A DNA stretch of 64,000 nucleotides from JACVRW01 sp963751835. GTDB lineage: Bacteria; Actinomycetota; Thermoleophilia; Solirubrobacterales; Thermoleophilaceae. A program made the position numbers and the translations under genes. Location of the stretch: NCBI GenBank assembly GCA_963751835.1, contig CAVVWD010000031.1, positions 47,907 to 111,906 on the forward strand, given 5' to 3'. This document shows, in pieces, positions 9,101 to 16,271 of this stretch; position 1 is the first letter of the stretch, and each line of letters opens with the position of its first letter. Below the pieces are notes generated by a model. That model was not told the DNA's origin, ran no database searches, and was given only the letters and a program-made list of their open reading frames with translations.

Positions 9101-9338
9101 ATGCCCGAGGAGAATGTCGAGGTGGGTGCGGAGCATGCTCGGCGCTTTCAACCGCGACGACGTCGATGCGGTGATCGCAGCGTTCGACGAGGGCTGCGAG
9201 ATCAGGGAACCGCTGGAGATGCCCGAGAGTCCTGCCATGGGCTATCGCGGGCACGACGCGCCGGTTGGACGTCGGGACTGGCTTGTTGGCGCGCTGCTGC
9301 GCGATCCAATCGGCCGCTCGCTGCGAATAGGTCGCTGA
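9101..9338 (+). pseudogene. SnoaL-like (NTF2 fold) gene remnant, frameshifted and 3'-truncated
   Basis: From ATG 9101 the sequence encodes MPEENVEV, then one extra G (near 9124) shifts the frame to VRSMLGAFNRDDVDAV and a typical SnoaL-like strand ending GYRGHDA. After that the family sequence stops and unrelated residues run to a stop at 9338. SnoaL-like proteins are normally 120-140 residues, so the second half is missing. It is a decayed copy of a family that recurs in this window (21349, 25120, 33304). Confidence 0.55.
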
Positions 9339-9393
9339 ACACAACCTAGGACGCACCGCCTGGACCGGGCGGCGCTCGACGGGAGGAAGACAA

Positions 9394-9537
9394 GTGCGGA
9401 AGCTTTCCGAGCGTATTCACAGCGAGGAGAAGGGTTTCACCCTTATCGAGCTCCTCGTTGTCATCGCAGCCATTGGAGCGATGCTGGCGAGCTGGGCGAG
9501 CTGGGCGAGTTGGGCTAGCCAGATCCTGCCCTTCTAA
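9394..9537 (+). CDS. 47-residue prepilin-like peptide
   Basis: GTG at 9394 follows a strong site (GGAGG, 7 bases upstream). The peptide has a basic leader, then the class III prepilin signature G-FTLIELLVVIAAI at residues 14-27: cleavage would fall after G14 and E19 is the conserved glutamate at +5. Instead of a globular pilin domain it ends with three ASW repeats and AS-QILPF. The repeats are encoded by near-identical 9-bp units (GCGAGCTGG), suggesting slippage. A prepilin peptidase (PilD/TadV-like) would be needed for processing; none is in the window. It may be a minimal pseudopilin, a membrane peptide, or a remnant of a longer pilin gene. Not in any large open frame. Confidence 0.6.
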   Translation: MRKLSERIHSEEKGFTLIELLVVIAAIGAMLASWASWASWASQILPF

Positions 9538-9659
9538 CCAACCGAACTTGAGTCGCGGGCCTGCAAGGAACCTCGTACGGATCGACCGAGGCTGAACGCG
9601 CTCGCGGTGAGCATCCTGTGAGCATTCGGCCCCCAAACCCGCTCCCAGAGCGGAGAGTT

Positions 9660-9881
9660 CTAGAAGCCGACCTTCTGATCCTCGGTGTCGAGCCGCACGT
9701 AGACCACCTGCGCGAGGTCGATGGCGACCTGTGAGTCGTGCGTCTCGAGCTCGTACCAGCGGTCGGAGCTCGAGTCGGAGAGCGCCTTGCGCAGCCCGTC
9801 CCAGGCCTCCTGCTTCACGCGACAGGGCAGCACCTGACCGCCCTTGAAGCCGATGTCGATGTGTCGGGCGAGTTCCGCCAT
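9660..9881 (-). CDS. conserved small protein downstream of methylmalonyl-CoA epimerase, unknown function
   Basis: A 73-residue protein with a mixed alpha/beta look: IDIGFKGGQVLPCRV at the start, an acidic middle and a closing strand YVRLDTEDQKVGF. I do not recognise the family. Its ATG shares one base with the stop codon of the epimerase gene (TGATG), so the two are co-translated. That coupling, not homology, is the main support for it being real. Confidence 0.65.
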   Translation of the reverse strand: MAELARHIDIGFKGGQVLPCRVKQEAWDGLRKALSDSSSDRWYELETHDSQVAIDLAQVVYVRLDTEDQKVGF

Positions 9882-10291
9882 CAGTGGCCCTCCGCGGCCT
9901 CGACCAGCTCCGTCAGCACGCCGCCGGTCGACTTCGGGTGCAGGAACGCCACGCGGCTGCTCCGTATGCCGATGCGCGGCTGCTCGTCGATCAGCAGCAG
10001 CCCGGCGGAGCGGACCGAGTCGAGTGCCTGCTCGATGTCATCGGTCCCGTAGGCGACGTGGTGGAGGCCCGGGCCGTTCCGCTCGAGGAAACGGCCCACG
10101 GCGGTGTCCGGGCTGAGCGGGCGCAGCAGCTCGACGTGGCTCTCGCCGACACCGAGCAGGATCGCCTCCACCCCCTGGGACTCGATCGTCTCGCGGTGCT
10201 GGAGCTCCATGCCGAGCCGCTCGCGGTAGAGCGAGACGGCCTCGTCGAGATCCTCGACTGCAACTCCGATGTGGTCGATCCGCCCGAACAC
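9881..10291 (-). CDS. mce: methylmalonyl-CoA epimerase (VOC superfamily)
   Basis: About 136 residues from GTG 10291. Both VOC modules are present: IDHIGVAVEDLDEAVSLY at the start and GLHHVAYGTDDIEQAL in the middle. Candidate metal ligands are H7, E54, H77/H78 and E128 (LTELVEA). The epimerase interconverts the R and S forms of methylmalonyl-CoA in propionate and odd-chain fatty acid breakdown. No mutase is in the window. The open frame continues upstream without a stop into the remnant of a lipid kinase, so the start is chosen by family length. The stop overlaps the next small gene by one base. Confidence 0.85.
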   Translation of the reverse strand: MFGRIDHIGVAVEDLDEAVSLYRERLGMELQHRETIESQGVEAILLGVGESHVELLRPLSPDTAVGRFLERNGPGLHHVAYGTDDIEQALDSVRSAGLLLIDEQPRIGIRSSRVAFLHPKSTGGVLTELVEAAEGH

Positions 10292-10378
10292 GGGCGATGA
10301 GGCTACAACCCCCGCATGGTCAACATCGAGGAGCCGCCGTTCGGCCGCTACTTCGAGGGCGAGTCGGCACCGGGGCTG

Positions 10379-11049
10379 ATCCGGTACGACCAGCGCGAAA
10401 GCCGACGGCTCGACCGTCAGCCGCACGTGGGGGCCGCCCGAGATGAGCTCGCCGTCCACGTTGAGCGTGGCGGAGTCGGCCAGTATCAGCTCGACGGCGG
10501 CGCCTCGCGCGTGGCGCACGCCGGGCTGATCCGTAAGGCGCCCCGAGCGCAGGCCGTACGCGTGGCGGGCGAGGCGCAATCGCGAGCCTGCCTCCGCCAC
10601 GTCGAGGAGGCCGTCGCTCGGGTCTGAGGGCGCGAGCTCCGAGCCGGCGCCGAAGGATCCCGTGCCCGCCACGGTCGCCTGCCCCGCCCTGCCCCGAAGA
10701 ACGGGCGCGCGCCCATCCAGCCGAGGTCGAGCGCCCGCAGGGAAGTGCCCGTGGCCGCCAGCCTGGCCGCCGCCTCGAGTTCGCACGGCAAGTCGCGACC
10801 GCGCGCGAAGTCGTTCGCGGTGCCGACCGGGATCACGGCTAGCGGCACACCCGCGCGGGCGGCCGCCGCGGCGGCCGGTGCGATGCCGCCGTCGCCGCTC
10901 GCCACCACGATCCGGTCGGCCGCGGCATGACTTCCGAACATGACTTCGACGCCGTGCGAGCGGAGCAGGCCGGCGATCAGCTCCGGGTCGGTGCCGCCGC
11001 CCGACTCGGGGTTTGCGATCAGTGCAACCGAAGCAGGAGGACTTCCCAC
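10379..11049 (-). pseudogene. diacylglycerol kinase-like (YegS/DAGK) gene, internally deleted and frameshifted
   Basis: The N-terminal frame encodes LIANPESGGGT, a degraded glycine-rich motif (SGDGG where GGDGT is expected) and PVGTANDFARG, then ALDLGWMGARPFF near 10690. Exactly there the match continues in another frame with TVAGTGSFGAGSELAP, DGLLDV and a normal C-terminal strand ending near 10382. The middle of the family (roughly 60-90 residues) is missing at the junction. The kinase motif change and the deletion make it non-functional. It lies between ftsH and mce on the same strand and its frame runs on into mce. Confidence 0.65.
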
Positions 11050-11058
11050 ACGGCCGTC

Positions 11059-12954
11059 TTACCCGGCGTGGGGAGGCCCGTCGAGGCGCTCGGCGGCGGC
11101 GACCTGGGCCGCGCCCGGCTCGAAATCCTTGAGGAGCGGCGGCCCGTCGCTCGTGCGCTCGCCCTTGTAGGCGCCGACTATGCGCTCGATGTCCTCGCGC
11201 TCGAGCACCTCGTTCTCGAGCAGCGTGAAGGCGAACGCTTCGAGCAGCGTGCGGTTCTCGGCCACCAGCTTCAGCGCTCGCCGGTGGGCGAAGTCGGTGA
11301 GGTACTGCTGCTCCTCGTCGATCGTACGGCGCGTGTGGTCCGACATCGAGTAGTCATCGGCGGGCAGCTGCTTCGAAACGAGCTCGGTGCCCATTCCGTA
11401 CTGGGTGATCATCGAACGGCTGATCTCGTGCGCCTTGCGCAGGTCGTCCGACGCGCCGGTCGTGATCTGGCCGAACACGATGTGCTCGGTCACGCGTCCG
11501 CCGAGTAGTACGACCAGGTAGTCGAGGAGCTCGTCCTTCGTCTTGAGGTAGCGATCCTCCTCGGGCAGGTTAAGCGTGTAGCCGAGGGCCCGCCCGCGCG
11601 GGATGATCGAGATGCGGTGGACCTTCTCGACCGAGGGCAACAGCTCGGAGCAGAGTGCGTGCCCGGCCTCGTGATAGGCGACCACCCGCTTCTCGTGCTC
11701 GGTGATCACGCGGCGCGACTGCATGCCGGCGATCACGCGCTCGAGCGCCGACTGGAAGTCCTTCGTCCGGATCGTGTCGCGATGGTCGCGGCCGGCGAAG
11801 ATCGCCGCCTCGTTGCAGATGTTGGCGAGGTCGGCGCCGGTCAGGTTGCTGGTCTGGCGCGCGATCAGCTCGAGGTTGACGCCCTCCTCGAGCGGCTTGC
11901 CGCGCGTGTGCACGTCGAGGATGGCGCGCCGTCCCTTCAGGTCCGGAGCACTCACCAGAATCTGGCGGTCGAAGCGGCCCGGGCGGAGCAGCGCGGGATC
12001 GAGCTTCTCCAGGAGGTTCGAGGCGGCGATCACCACGACGTTGCCGGTCGAGCCGAAGCCGTCGAGCTCCACGAGCAGCTGATTGAGGGTCTGGTCCTTC
12101 TCGCCCGAGATGTCCTTCCCGCGCGTTGCGCCCACAGCGTCCAGCTCGTCGATGAAGACGATCGCGGGCGCCTCCTTGCGGGCCTGCCGGAACAGCCGAC
12201 GGATGCGGGCGGCACCGAGGCCGGCGAACATCTCGACGAACGAGGAGGCGGACTGGGCGAAGAACTTGGCGTCGGCCTCGTTGGCCGCCGCCTTGGCGAG
12301 CAGCGTCTTGCCGGTCCCCGGCGGGCCGTGCAGCAGGATGCCCTTCGGCACCTTCGCCCCGAGCTTGCGGAAGCGCTTGGGGTCGCGCAGGAACTCGACA
12401 ACCTCGCGGAGCTCGTCCTTCGCCTCGTCGGCACCGGCCACGTCCTGCCAGCGAACGGAGCTCGAGGAGCTCGGCTTGATCTCCTGGGGCTTGGTGCGCG
12501 GCAGGTAGCGCAGCGTCATGACCAGCACGACCGCGATGAGGCCCATGAAGATGATCGGGAGCCAGATGACCGCCCAGTCCTCGACGTCCTGCCACGAGAA
12601 GCCGCCACCGAGGTCCACACTGTCCTGGGGCGCGACCCTGAAGCCCTCGCTGCCGTCCGCGCTCGCGAAGGTGCTCGTGGCCGGGTCGAGCTTCCAGCCG
12701 TCCGGCAGCTCGCCCCCGGGTGCCCGCAGGATCGAGCGGAACTCCTCGATGGCCTCGTCGCAGCTCATCTCGGAGCTGTCGAGGATCGTCAGCGAATGGG
12801 GGCCGCGCTCGAGCGACAGCCCGCCCACCTCCTGAGCGCGATTGACGCCCACCGGCGCGGTGCAGGCCGCCGCTCCCCCGTCGGCCGTCGCGGCAGGCGT
12901 GAATGCGCCCAGAGCCATGAGGGCGCAGACGAGCGACAGGCGGAGTGTTCTCAT
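11059..12954 (-). CDS. ftsH: membrane AAA+ zinc protease FtsH, divergent
   Basis: A 631-residue protein: N-terminal signal-like segment (1-24), an exported domain with C31 and C65, a membrane helix (131-151), AAA+ domain with Walker A GPPGTGKT (210-217), Walker B VFIDE (266-270) and arginines in LRPGRFDR, and the zinc motif HEAGH (428-432). FtsH degrades unfolded or short-lived membrane proteins as a hexamer. The pore loop reads EMFAGLGAAR instead of the common EMFVGVGASR, and the substrate-reading second region of homology is otherwise standard. The long exported domain and single internal helix differ from E. coli FtsH. The start gives a clean leader; 48 bases separate it from DUF1385. Confidence 0.92.
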   Translation of the reverse strand: MRTLRLSLVCALMALGAFTPAATADGGAAACTAPVGVNRAQEVGGLSLERGPHSLTILDSSEMSCDEAIEEFRSILRAPGGELPDGWKLDPATSTFASADGSEGFRVAPQDSVDLGGGFSWQDVEDWAVIWLPIIFMGLIAVVLVMTLRYLPRTKPQEIKPSSSSSVRWQDVAGADEAKDELREVVEFLRDPKRFRKLGAKVPKGILLHGPPGTGKTLLAKAAANEADAKFFAQSASSFVEMFAGLGAARIRRLFRQARKEAPAIVFIDELDAVGATRGKDISGEKDQTLNQLLVELDGFGSTGNVVVIAASNLLEKLDPALLRPGRFDRQILVSAPDLKGRRAILDVHTRGKPLEEGVNLELIARQTSNLTGADLANICNEAAIFAGRDHRDTIRTKDFQSALERVIAGMQSRRVITEHEKRVVAYHEAGHALCSELLPSVEKVHRISIIPRGRALGYTLNLPEEDRYLKTKDELLDYLVVLLGGRVTEHIVFGQITTGASDDLRKAHEISRSMITQYGMGTELVSKQLPADDYSMSDHTRRTIDEEQQYLTDFAHRRALKLVAENRTLLEAFAFTLLENEVLEREDIERIVGAYKGERTSDGPPLLKDFEPGAAQVAAAERLDGPPHAG

Positions 12955-13001
12955 CCCAGTGTCCTAATCGGCCGGCGGCGCCGATTACATGAGCAGGGCG
13001 G

Positions 13002-13835
13002 CTATGCGCCCTCCACCCGCAGGATCTCCGCAAGCGCCGCGGCGCCCACCTCGAGCTGCTCGGCGGTCGGCTCGCGCGTGCCGACCGCCCGTTGGATCTC
13101 GTGCCCGGGGCGGCGCAGCAGCCTCGTCAGCCTCGATTCCGGGTTGCGCTCGCCCCACGCGAACACCTCCACCGCCACCGCGGCGCTCCCGAGCCCGACC
13201 GCCGCCTCGGCGGCTGGGCCGCGCAGCCCGACGCGGCGCGCCGCCACGTTGCCGACCGCGGCGGCCGCGAGCATCGGCGTAACGAGGTGCGAGCCGCAGC
13301 GGTCGTGCTCCTTGCGCGCGTCCTCGGCGGCTGCGTCATCCTCGTAGGCCGCGATCGACTTGTGCTCGACGCCGTGATAAGCGGCGAGGTCGCCGTTGCG
13401 CAGTGCCAGCAGCGCGGGAGCGAGGCTGATCAGCGCGACAGCCGCTTCGCGCCCGGCCGCAGCCCCGCGGCCCGCTCCCCCCTCGGCGGACTGCCTGCGG
13501 GCGCCCGCGGTGCGGATGACCTGGCCTGTGAGCGCCGCGGCGCCCATGGCGCCGAGTGTCTTCGCGTCCTGCATCGGCAGGCGCGCCTCCGGCAGCGCGC
13601 GCTTGACGAGCGGCACCACTGCCATCGCCTCCGCCAGCTTGAGCACGCCGCGGACGCCCGGCACGCCGTCGGCCGCCTTACCGCCGAGATCGACCTTGCG
13701 GCCGGAGGCCACCTTGATCTCACCGGCCTCCGTCCGGATCGCGGCCGCCCAGTGGGTTGGGCCGTGTACGAGCAGCCCGTTGCGGAGCGCCATGCCTCCC
13801 AGGCGCAGCTTCTCCTCGGGCACGGGCTTGGTCAT
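13002..13835 (-). CDS. DUF1385 family membrane protein
   Basis: A 277-residue DUF1385 protein: LRLGGMALRNGLLVHGPTHW at the start, then GVRGVLKLAEAM, an YHGVEHKSIAAYE block (HGVEHK is the family core) and the RCGSHLVTP motif. Hydrophobic segments follow. The function of DUF1385 is not established. The ATG at 13835 has a GGTGGAG ribosome site 8 bases upstream, and that site lies inside the 18-bp attachment core. Rebuilding the sequence without the inserted element puts this ATG in a 4-base overlap with the M20 peptidase stop codon, so the two once formed an operon. Confidence 0.85.
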   Translation of the reverse strand: MTKPVPEEKLRLGGMALRNGLLVHGPTHWAAAIRTEAGEIKVASGRKVDLGGKAADGVPGVRGVLKLAEAMAVVPLVKRALPEARLPMQDAKTLGAMGAAALTGQVIRTAGARRQSAEGGAGRGAAAGREAAVALISLAPALLALRNGDLAAYHGVEHKSIAAYEDDAAAEDARKEHDRCGSHLVTPMLAAAAVGNVAARRVGLRGPAAEAAVGLGSAAVAVEVFAWGERNPESRLTRLLRRPGHEIQRAVGTREPTAEQLEVGAAALAEILRVEGA

Positions 13836-13837
13836 CT

Positions 13838-13855
13838 GAGCGTCTCCACCATGAG
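13838..13855. other. attL core
   Basis: GAGCGTCTCCACCATGAG, identical to 25574-25591 and differing from it at the next base on each side. It lies between the DUF1385 start codon and the recombinase gene. On the minus strand it encodes the end of the M20 peptidase (LMVETL) in the rebuilt empty site and carries the DUF1385 ribosome-binding site. Confidence 0.82.
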
Positions 13856-13869
13856 TACAATGAGGCGTA

Positions 13870-15216
13870 ATGAGTTCATCGCGTGTAATCGGGATCGTAA
13901 GGGTCAGTGAGATCGGGGACCGGACGCAGGACAGCCTGCGGTCCCCCAGGGAACAGGCCGCCGCCATGGAGGCGTTCTGCGAGGCGCAGGGCTGGGAGCT
14001 CGTCCGCACCGTCGAGGAGCTCGACGTGTCCGGGACGCTCCCGATCGGCCGGCGGCCGCACCTCGAGGCGGCGCTGGAGGATCTCGAGACCGGGCGTGCG
14101 GAGGTGCTCCTGACCCACTACTTCGACCGACTGGTGCGCGGGATGGCGCGCCAGTCGGAGCTGATCGAGCGTGTCGAGGCGATCGACGGTGCGGATCTCT
14201 GGTCGGTTGATTACGGCAGGCGCACGAACCAGAACGCGGCCGGGAAGATGACCGTCAACGCACAGGGGATGGTGAGCCAATACGTGAGTGACGCGGCGAA
14301 GGAGCGTTCCTGGGCGGCCGTCGAGGCCGCGATCGCCGAAGGCGTGGGCGGCTTCTCGAAGATCCCGCTTGGCTACCTCCTCGGCGACGACCGGCGCCTC
14401 GTCCTCGATCCCGCGCGCGCGCCGATCGTGGCGGAGGCGTTCGAGTTGCGTGCGCGCGGAGCGACTCTGCGTGAGGTGCAAGAGCTGCTCGCCGGGCACG
14501 GCGTCGCGCGCGCGGTGTCGGCGGTCCGCTCGATGCTGGCGTCGCGGGTCTACCTCGGCGAGCTCCACTTCGGCGACCACACCCCGAACCTCGCCGCGCA
14601 CCGGCCGATCGTGTCCGAGGAACTGTGGCGCAGGGTGCAGCGCGTCACGGGCCCTTCGACCGGCCCGCGCCCGGAGTCGGACCGGCTGCTCGCGCGGCTC
14701 GGTGTGCTGCGCTGCGGGAGCTGCGGCGCGCGGATGGTGGTCGGCACGTCGAACGGCTACCCGATCTATCGCTGCCCGGCCTACTCCGACTGTGAGCACC
14801 ACGTCGCGATCTCGGCCCGGATCGCCGAGGGAGAAGTCGAGCGCCGGGTGCGCGAGGCGGTCGCCGAGGAGCACGGCCAGGCGTCGGCGCTCGAGGCCGA
14901 GCAGGAGGCCGCCAGCGCCACGGAGCGCGCGCGTGCCGAGCTCGACGCCGCGATCGAGGCGTTCGCCCCGGTGGCGGACATTCCGGCCGCGCGAGACCGT
15001 CTCGCCGAACTGCGGGAAGCGCTCGACGCGGCGACCGAGCGGGAGGACTCTCTACGCGGTTCGGCCGCCTCGATGCGCCGGGTCGCCGGGGCCGATTGGG
15101 ACGTCCTCACCCTCGCCGAGCGCCGGGACTTGATCACCGCGGTGATCTCCACGGTCGTCGTCTCGCCCAGTGGGCGCGGCGCCGGCCGCTTGGCGTTCGA
15201 GTTCGTCCTGGAGTAG
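13870..15216 (+). CDS. large serine recombinase (integrase)
   Basis: A 448-residue serine integrase. The N-terminal resolvase domain (1-140) has the nucleophile S13 in IVRVSEIGDR and a conserved LTHYFDRLVRG segment. A recombinase domain (155-260) and a zinc ribbon with C282, C285, C302 and C308 follow, then a coiled coil (about 325-405) typical of large serine integrases. The start codon is 15 bases from the attL core, the usual layout for such integrases. It would catalyse attP x attB joining; no excision directionality factor is identifiable, although several small genes in the operon could serve. It is the only rightward gene in the left half of the element. Confidence 0.93.
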   Translation: MSSSRVIGIVRVSEIGDRTQDSLRSPREQAAAMEAFCEAQGWELVRTVEELDVSGTLPIGRRPHLEAALEDLETGRAEVLLTHYFDRLVRGMARQSELIERVEAIDGADLWSVDYGRRTNQNAAGKMTVNAQGMVSQYVSDAAKERSWAAVEAAIAEGVGGFSKIPLGYLLGDDRRLVLDPARAPIVAEAFELRARGATLREVQELLAGHGVARAVSAVRSMLASRVYLGELHFGDHTPNLAAHRPIVSEELWRRVQRVTGPSTGPRPESDRLLARLGVLRCGSCGARMVVGTSNGYPIYRCPAYSDCEHHVAISARIAEGEVERRVREAVAEEHGQASALEAEQEAASATERARAELDAAIEAFAPVADIPAARDRLAELREALDAATEREDSLRGSAASMRRVAGADWDVLTLAERRDLITAVISTVVVSPSGRGAGRLAFEFVLE

Positions 15217-15282
15217 CCGCCGCGCCGCGCGGTCGAGGATCCGTCGGACCTCGGCGCGGACTCGCGGCGGCAGCCCGGTCAC
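15052..15282 (-). CDS. small phage-type protein overlapping the 3' end of the integrase on the opposite strand
   Basis: GTG at 15282 overlaps the stop of the upstream gene (GTGA), continuing the coupled chain. The first 35 residues (LPPRVRAEVRRILDRAARRL) look like a genuine basic helix as found in small actinophage proteins. The last 55 residues are antisense to the integrase gene and compositionally odd. It may end in a read-through tail, or only the start is meaningful. Function unknown. Confidence 0.4.
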   Translation of the reverse strand: MTGLPPRVRAEVRRILDRAARRLLQDELERQAAGAAPTGRDDDRGDHRGDQVPALGEGEDVPIGPGDPAHRGGRTA

Positions 15283-15581
15283 GGGAGCGCTCCTCTCGCC
15301 TCGGGCCTGAGCCGGTCGGCGAGGCGAGGACTGACCGGCCACGGGAAGACATCCCGGGACCGGTGGATGAAGTCGTCCGGGACGAGCCGACGGCCGAGGC
15401 GGCCTTCGAGGCAGCCGATGCAGAGCATCCCGCCCAGTCGGCCGAGCGGCCAGACATCGTCTCGCAGTGCGTAGTACTCGTCGATGGCGCTGGTGTCGAC
15501 CCGGCAGTCGACGCAGGCGAACGGGTTGCGGTACGCGCGCGGACTGTCGAGGAAGAGTGCGAGCTGCGCGCGCGCGGTCAT
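15279..15581 (-). CDS. small two-CxxC protein, phage-type, unknown function
   Basis: A 100-residue protein from ATG 15581. It has two cysteine pairs, CVDC and CIGC, about 30 residues apart, which probably bind zinc, and a conserved-looking YYALRDDVWPLGRLGGMLC segment between them. Similar proteins sit in early regions of actinobacterial phages near HNH or replication genes. ATGA overlap with the gene before and GTGA with the one after. Confidence 0.7.
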   Translation of the reverse strand: MTARAQLALFLDSPRAYRNPFACVDCRVDTSAIDEYYALRDDVWPLGRLGGMLCIGCLEGRLGRRLVPDDFIHRSRDVFPWPVSPRLADRLRPEARGALP

Positions 15582-15772
15582 CGGTTCGGGTTGAGGCCGT
15601 CCCGGGCGGCCTGCCGGTCGGCCTCCATCCCGTCGGCGATCTCGGCCTGCGAGCGGGCGGGCGGGGTCTGGTCTTGGCCGAAGAGGGGGCAGCCAACCTT
15701 GCGGCAGGCCGCGTGGCCGCGCGCGTGGACGAGCCAGGAGCCGCAGCGGCGACAGCGGCGCGCACCGGTCAC
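15578..15772 (-). CDS. 64-residue zinc-ribbon-like protein
   Basis: Starts at GTG 15772 in a GTGA overlap with the upstream gene. Cysteines C-RRC-GSW and a later C...C pair (ACRKVGCPLFG) form a likely zinc ribbon. A charged, Gln/Asp-rich tail follows. Function unknown; DNA binding is possible. The larger open frame upstream is out of register with the coupling and I regard it as an artefact. Confidence 0.6.
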   Translation of the reverse strand: MTGARRCRRCGSWLVHARGHAACRKVGCPLFGQDQTPPARSQAEIADGMEADRQAARDGLNPNR

Positions 15773-16107
15773 AGCCGCTTCCCGTTTCGGGGTGTGGGGC
15801 CAACCGGCTTGACGTACACGGGACCGGTCACCGGCCCGGGGGTACGGCCGCAGCGCCAGCACAAGGGGGACCCGGAGAGCACCTGTCCGGTCGGGTGGCA
15901 GCGGCACGGCACCGGACGCAGCGGCGGCGGGTCGGGTGCCCAGCGGGGACCACGTGCGAGCGCGTCCTCGACAACCGCGGCGGCAGAGGTCTCGCTCATT
16001 CCCGGCTTGCAGATCAGCGCCTTGATCTGCGCGAGGAGGTCGTCGCGATCGTCGTGGCCGTTCGCGGTCTCGCCGAAGAGCTCCAGCTGCCCGTCGGCGC
16101 CCGTCAC
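15769..16107 (-). CDS. 112-residue Cys-containing phage-type protein
   Basis: GTG 16107 follows an AGGAGG site 5 bases upstream, the best ribosome site in this operon. An acidic start (GQLELFGETANGHDDRDDLL) leads to a helix, then CRCHPTGQ...CWRCGRTPG, a probable zinc ribbon, and a basic end. Unknown function. GTGA overlaps on both sides. Confidence 0.65.
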   Translation of the reverse strand: MTGADGQLELFGETANGHDDRDDLLAQIKALICKPGMSETSAAAVVEDALARGPRWAPDPPPLRPVPCRCHPTGQVLSGSPLCWRCGRTPGPVTGPVYVKPVGPTPRNGKRL

Positions 16108-16271
16108 GTCCACCTCCTCTTCCCTGACTGCTGAAGCTGGCGCTTCCCCCGCTGGAGCGACATCACGTGCTGCCCGCACAGCCACACCCGGCGTTGACGG
16201 CCGAACGGCTCGAGGCGGGCGTGCAGCTCGGCGGGCCGGCCACAGATCGCGCACAACGGCCGGTCAGACAT
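16104..16271 (-). CDS. 55-residue CxxC protein
   Basis: ATG 16271 lies 8 bases inside the end of the prim-pol gene. The sequence MSDRPLCAICGRPAELHARL, followed by WLCGQH and a Lys/Arg/Gln-rich tail, fits a small zinc-binding nucleic-acid-associated protein. Unknown function. Coupled to its neighbours by overlaps. Confidence 0.6.
   Translation of the reverse strand: MSDRPLCAICGRPAELHARLEPFGRQRRVWLCGQHVMSLQRGKRQLQQSGKRRWT

Noticed and set aside
10316..10627. Rightward ORF starting MVNIEEPPFGRYFEGE
   Set aside because: The start looks protein-like but the rest mirrors the kinase remnant and no family is recognised; no ribosome site.
11617..13347. 576-codon frame opposite ftsH
   Set aside because: The minus strand encodes intact FtsH motifs; the plus frame is Arg/Leu/Asp-rich shadow sequence.
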